Shown: one piece after another, positions 61,040-64,000 of the stretch
Layout of the letters: each line of letters opens with the position of its first letter
Numbering within the stretch: position 1 is the first letter of the stretch
Translations under genes and position numbers: made by a program
The notes under the pieces: generated by a model
Seen by the model: only the letters and a program-made list of their open reading frames with translations
What the model was told of the DNA's origin: nothing
Databases searched by the model: none
From: Rhizobium rhododendri
GTDB taxonomy: Bacteria > Pseudomonadota > Alphaproteobacteria > Rhizobiales > Rhizobiaceae
Length of the DNA: 64,000 nt
Reading direction: 5' to 3'
Assembly (NCBI RefSeq): GCF_007000325.2
Contig: NZ_CP117270.1
Coordinates: 1 to 64,000 of the forward strand

Positions 61040-63067
61040 ATGGCGAAGACGAGAGTTGCGGTGGATGTGGGAGGGACCTTCACCGACATCTGCATCATGG
61101 ATGAGGAGACCGGGGCGATTCGTATCGAGAAGACGGCGTCGACCCCGGATGATCCGATGCAGGCGATCATGAACGGCATCGAGCAGGGCGGCATCGAGCT
61201 TTCCGAGGTCACCATGTTCTCGCACGGGACCACGGTCGCCACGAATGCGCTGATCACACGGCGTTTGCCACGAACGGCAATGGTCTGCACCGAGGGCTTT
61301 CGCGATGTCGTCGAAATCCGGCGCGCCAACAAGGAGGACCTCTGGGACACCTACAAGGACGTCGCCAAGCCCTACATTCCACGCCGCGACCGGCTGACGG
61401 TTGGCGAGCGTGTCGACGCCGAGGGCACGGTACTCGAAGCCCTCAACGAGGACGATGCCCACCGTGTTGCCGCGATCCTGAAAAGGCGCGGCATCAAATC
61501 GATCGCTGTCTGTTTCATGAATTCCTACGTCAATGGCGCAAATGAACGGCGCATGCGCGATATCCTCAAGGCCTCGATGCCGGAGGTGCCGGTGTCCATT
61601 TCCTCCGAAGTCATGCCGGAGATCTTCGAGCACGAGCGCTTCTCGACGACGATGGCAAACGCCGTCTGCGCGCCGGTAGTTGTCGATTACGTCTCCCGGC
61701 TCGGCGAAAAGCTGGCTGCCGGCGGTTACCGGCGAGACCTGCTGTTGCTGCATTCCGGCGGCGGCGTGATGACGCCAGCGAGTGTCATAGACTTCTCCGC
61801 CAGGCTTGCCGGATCGGGGATCGCGGCAGGCGCCATCGCCAGCCGCTTTATCGGCAATCTTTGCGGGTTTCAGAACTCGATCGGCTTCGACATGGGCGGA
61901 ACGAGCACGGATGTTTCGCTCGCCTGGAACGGTCAGTCTCGTATCACCAAGGACTGGTATATCGAGTTCGGCTATCCCATCCGCTTTCCCTCTATCGAGG
62001 TGCTGACGATCGGTGCCGGCGGCGGGTCGCTGGCCTGGCAGGACGAGGGCGGATCGCTACGCAACGGCCCCCAGTCGGCCGGCGCCAATCCCGGCCCGGC
62101 CTGCTATCGAAACGGCAATCGGATTGCCACGAACACAGATGCAAATGTCGTCCTCGGCCGTCTCGGCAGCAGCCTCGCAGGCGGCAAGATCACCCTCGAT
62201 CCGGCGCTCGCCGAGGAGGCCGTCCAGGAAACGGTGGCGACACCATTCGGCATGGAGCTTCACGCGGCTGCCGAGGCAATCGTCGCCGTCGCCAATGCAA
62301 ACATGGCCAATGCCGTGCGCCTGATGTCGATCAGCCGTGGGTACGATCCGCGCGACTTCGCGCTCGTTGCCTTCGGGGGTGCCGGCGCCTTGCACGGGGC
62401 GGCTGTCGCAAGGGAGCTTTCCATTCCGACCGTGATCGTGCCTCCCAATCCCGGCGTCACCTCGGCCCTCGGTTGCCTGCTTGTCGATGTGCAGCACGAC
62501 TTCTCCGAGAGCTTCATGACCGACGCCTCCATCGTTGCGCCGGCGGAGCTGGAGGCTGCGTTCCAGCGCATGGAGGCGCAAGCGTCCGAGCGCTTGCTGC
62601 ACGAAGGGATAGCGCCGCAGGATATGGCGCTCCAGCGGACCGTCGAGATGATGTATCAGGGCCAGTGGCGCTCGCTCGCTGTCAGCGCACCCGCCCCGAT
62701 CGTGAGTATTGCGTCCCTGATCGATACTTTCCACGCGGAGCACGAGCGCGAGTTCAACTACCGCCGCGACGAAGCCCCGGTCGCCATCTTTCGCGTCGCA
62801 ATCAAGGCGATCGGTCTCGTGCCCAAGGCCGAGCTGCCGAAATACCCGGTGCGCGACCATGCGCCTGCGCCCCTCGGCCGACGCGCGGTCTGGTTCGACG
62901 GCAAATCCTACGATGCGGCGATCTATCAGCGTGAGGTGCTTGAAGCAGGCGCCACCATCTCCGGCCCCGCAATCGTCGAACAGTTTGATTCGACCACGGT
63001 TGTCCCGCCAGGCATGAGCGCCCGGGTGGACGCATTCCTGAATATTCTTATCGGAACGAAAGGCTGA
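61040..63067 (+). CDS. Hydantoinase/oxoprolinase family subunit A
   Basis: The 675-residue protein is the ATP-binding subunit of an amidohydrolase that opens cyclic amides such as hydantoins or 5-oxoproline, or carboxylates small ketones in related enzymes. It shows VDVGGTFTDICIMD near the N-terminus, SHGTTVATNALITRR (about 70-84), GFDMGGTSTDVSL and GAGGGSLAW as in the family. Length matches stand-alone A subunits. I start it at MAKTRVAVDVGG (61040). The subunit B gene begins three bases after its stop. Substrate cannot be told from sequence; the amino-acid-type importer and RidA gene favour a nitrogen heterocycle. Confidence 0.9.
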   Translation: MAKTRVAVDVGGTFTDICIMDEETGAIRIEKTASTPDDPMQAIMNGIEQGGIELSEVTMFSHGTTVATNALITRRLPRTAMVCTEGFRDVVEIRRANKEDLWDTYKDVAKPYIPRRDRLTVGERVDAEGTVLEALNEDDAHRVAAILKRRGIKSIAVCFMNSYVNGANERRMRDILKASMPEVPVSISSEVMPEIFEHERFSTTMANAVCAPVVVDYVSRLGEKLAAGGYRRDLLLLHSGGGVMTPASVIDFSARLAGSGIAAGAIASRFIGNLCGFQNSIGFDMGGTSTDVSLAWNGQSRITKDWYIEFGYPIRFPSIEVLTIGAGGGSLAWQDEGGSLRNGPQSAGANPGPACYRNGNRIATNTDANVVLGRLGSSLAGGKITLDPALAEEAVQETVATPFGMELHAAAEAIVAVANANMANAVRLMSISRGYDPRDFALVAFGGAGALHGAAVARELSIPTVIVPPNPGVTSALGCLLVDVQHDFSESFMTDASIVAPAELEAAFQRMEAQASERLLHEGIAPQDMALQRTVEMMYQGQWRSLAVSAPAPIVSIASLIDTFHAEHEREFNYRRDEAPVAIFRVAIKAIGLVPKAELPKYPVRDHAPAPLGRRAVWFDGKSYDAAIYQREVLEAGATISGPAIVEQFDSTTVVPPGMSARVDAFLNILIGTKG

Positions 63068-63070
63068 GAA

Positions 63071-64000
63071 ATGACCAACTTCGTGGAAACCGAAAAGAGC
63101 CTCGATCCGGTCACCTTCGAGGTGCTCAAGAATTCCTTCATCACCACGGTCGACCAGATGGCCGAACAGATGCTGCGCACCTGTTATTCGTTCGTCATCT
63201 ACAACCGCGACTTCTCCAATGCGTTGCATGATGCTGACGGCAACTCGGTTGCACAGGGCAACTACGACATCGCAGTCCATGTCGGCACGCTGCACAATAC
63301 CTGCAAGGAAGTAATCCGCGTATTCGAAGGCGACATGGCGCCGGGCGACGTCTACGCAATCAACGATCCCTACGCCGGCGGAACCCACTTCAGCGATGTG
63401 CGGCTTGTGCGTCCGATCTTCGACGAAGACACGTTGATCGGGTTTTCGCAGTCGAACGGGCACTGGTCGGACCTCGGAGGGTCGGTCCCCGGCTCCTTCG
63501 ACGTCACCGCCCGTGACATGTTCCGGGAGGGCATGCGTATCACGCCGGTGAGACTATTCCGTGCCGGCCGCTTCTGCTCCGATGTCGCCAATCTGATCGC
63601 CGCCAATACCCGCGATCCGGCATCGATCATTGGTGATATCCATTCGCAGGCCCAGGCGACCCAGGTAGCGGAGCGGGAACTGCTGCGTCTCGTCAAGAAA
63701 TACGGCCGCGACACCGTCGTGCGCGGTATGGAGGAGGTTCAGGACTATGTCGAGCGGGCCGTCCGCAAGCGCCTTGCCGAATTGCCCGACGGCACCTGGG
63801 AAAGTGTCGACTATATCGACCGCGATCTCGGCGGCGGGGAAGGGATGATCCCCATCCACATCAAAATGACAATCAAGGGCGACACGATCCATTACGATTT
63901 CACCGGCAGCCACAAGACGATCGGCTCCATGTACAATTCCGCACCGGGGGCTACCTTTTCAGCAGTGGTCGCGGGAATGAAGACCTTCTTCCCGGATCTG
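63071..64000 (+). CDS. Hydantoinase/oxoprolinase family subunit B (partial, runs off the window)
   Basis: The first 310 residues are visible, beginning MTNFVETEKSLDPVTFEVLKNSF. The segments RTCYSFVIYNRDFSNALHDADG, NDPYAGGTHFSDVRLVRPIF and GHWSDLGGSVPG are hallmarks of the B subunit, which forms the catalytic complex with subunit A. Family members are usually 550-600 residues, so about half is missing beyond the window's end. It is surely cotranscribed with subunit A. Confidence 0.92.
   Translation, partial: MTNFVETEKSLDPVTFEVLKNSFITTVDQMAEQMLRTCYSFVIYNRDFSNALHDADGNSVAQGNYDIAVHVGTLHNTCKEVIRVFEGDMAPGDVYAINDPYAGGTHFSDVRLVRPIFDEDTLIGFSQSNGHWSDLGGSVPGSFDVTARDMFREGMRITPVRLFRAGRFCSDVANLIAANTRDPASIIGDIHSQAQATQVAERELLRLVKKYGRDTVVRGMEEVQDYVERAVRKRLAELPDGTWESVDYIDRDLGGGEGMIPIHIKMTIKGDTIHYDFTGSHKTIGSMYNSAPGATFSAVVAGMKTFFPDL

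Noticed and set aside
1..64000. CRISPR arrays, tRNA or rRNA genes, phage genes and conjugation genes
   Set aside because: I found no regular spaced repeats, no cloverleaf or rRNA-like sequence, and no relaxase, type IV secretion or phage structural genes by eye in this window.

Overview
The window reads as the start of a large plasmid or chromid from an alphaproteobacterium of the order Hyphomicrobiales (Rhizobium/Agrobacterium type). It opens exactly at the ATG of repA and carries a complete repABC replication and partition operon, with a parS site inside repB, a counter-transcribed RNA between repB and repC, and an AT-rich probable origin inside repC. GC-rich coding, many ABC importers, HWE and LOV histidine kinases and a bacterial (6-4) photolyase all fit that group.

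Layout. 1-3.7 kb: repABC. 3.9-6.1 kb: DEAD-box RNA helicase and a cold-shock protein. 6.4-8.7 kb: an intact IS66-type insertion sequence whose ends and 8-bp target duplication can be read directly. 8.8-12.0 kb: a LOV blue-light kinase with its response regulator, a Crp-like regulator and two small conserved proteins. 12.3-20.0 kb: AraC regulator, sugar ABC importer, ribitol dehydrogenase, FGGY pentulose kinase and an L-xylulose-reductase-like enzyme, which together form a pentitol operon. 21.3-28.3 kb: alcohol dehydrogenase, three-gene proton-translocating transhydrogenase, aldehyde dehydrogenase and CoA-transferase, a module for oxidising an alcohol to an acyl-CoA. 28.3-34.7 kb (minus): dipeptide-type ABC importer ending in a cytoplasmic glycerophosphodiesterase. 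35.0-42.0 kb (minus): maltose-type ABC importer, GH51 arabinofuranosidase and an ArsR-like regulator. 42.1-46.1 kb: photolyase with its DUF2256 partner, a short-chain dehydrogenase and an HWE kinase. 46.1-52.8 kb: a sugar regulon made of a ROK kinase fused to a second P-loop kinase, a class I aldolase, a SorC regulator and a fructose/ribose-type ABC importer. 53.1-55.1 kb: MFS transporter and a kinase-less CHASE3 protein. 55.5-64.0 kb: polar amino-acid ABC importer, RidA, IclR and AraC regulators and hydantoinase/oxoprolinase subunits A and B, the last running off the window.

Most of the replicon is therefore catabolic cargo arranged as self-contained cassettes of importer, enzymes and local regulator. 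Recurring features are stem-loops placed just behind solute-binding-protein genes and palindromic candidate operators near the local regulators. The most unusual cassette is the one with the two-kinase fusion protein: it could carry a sugar through two phosphorylations and an aldol cleavage, but its substrate cannot be read from the sequence.
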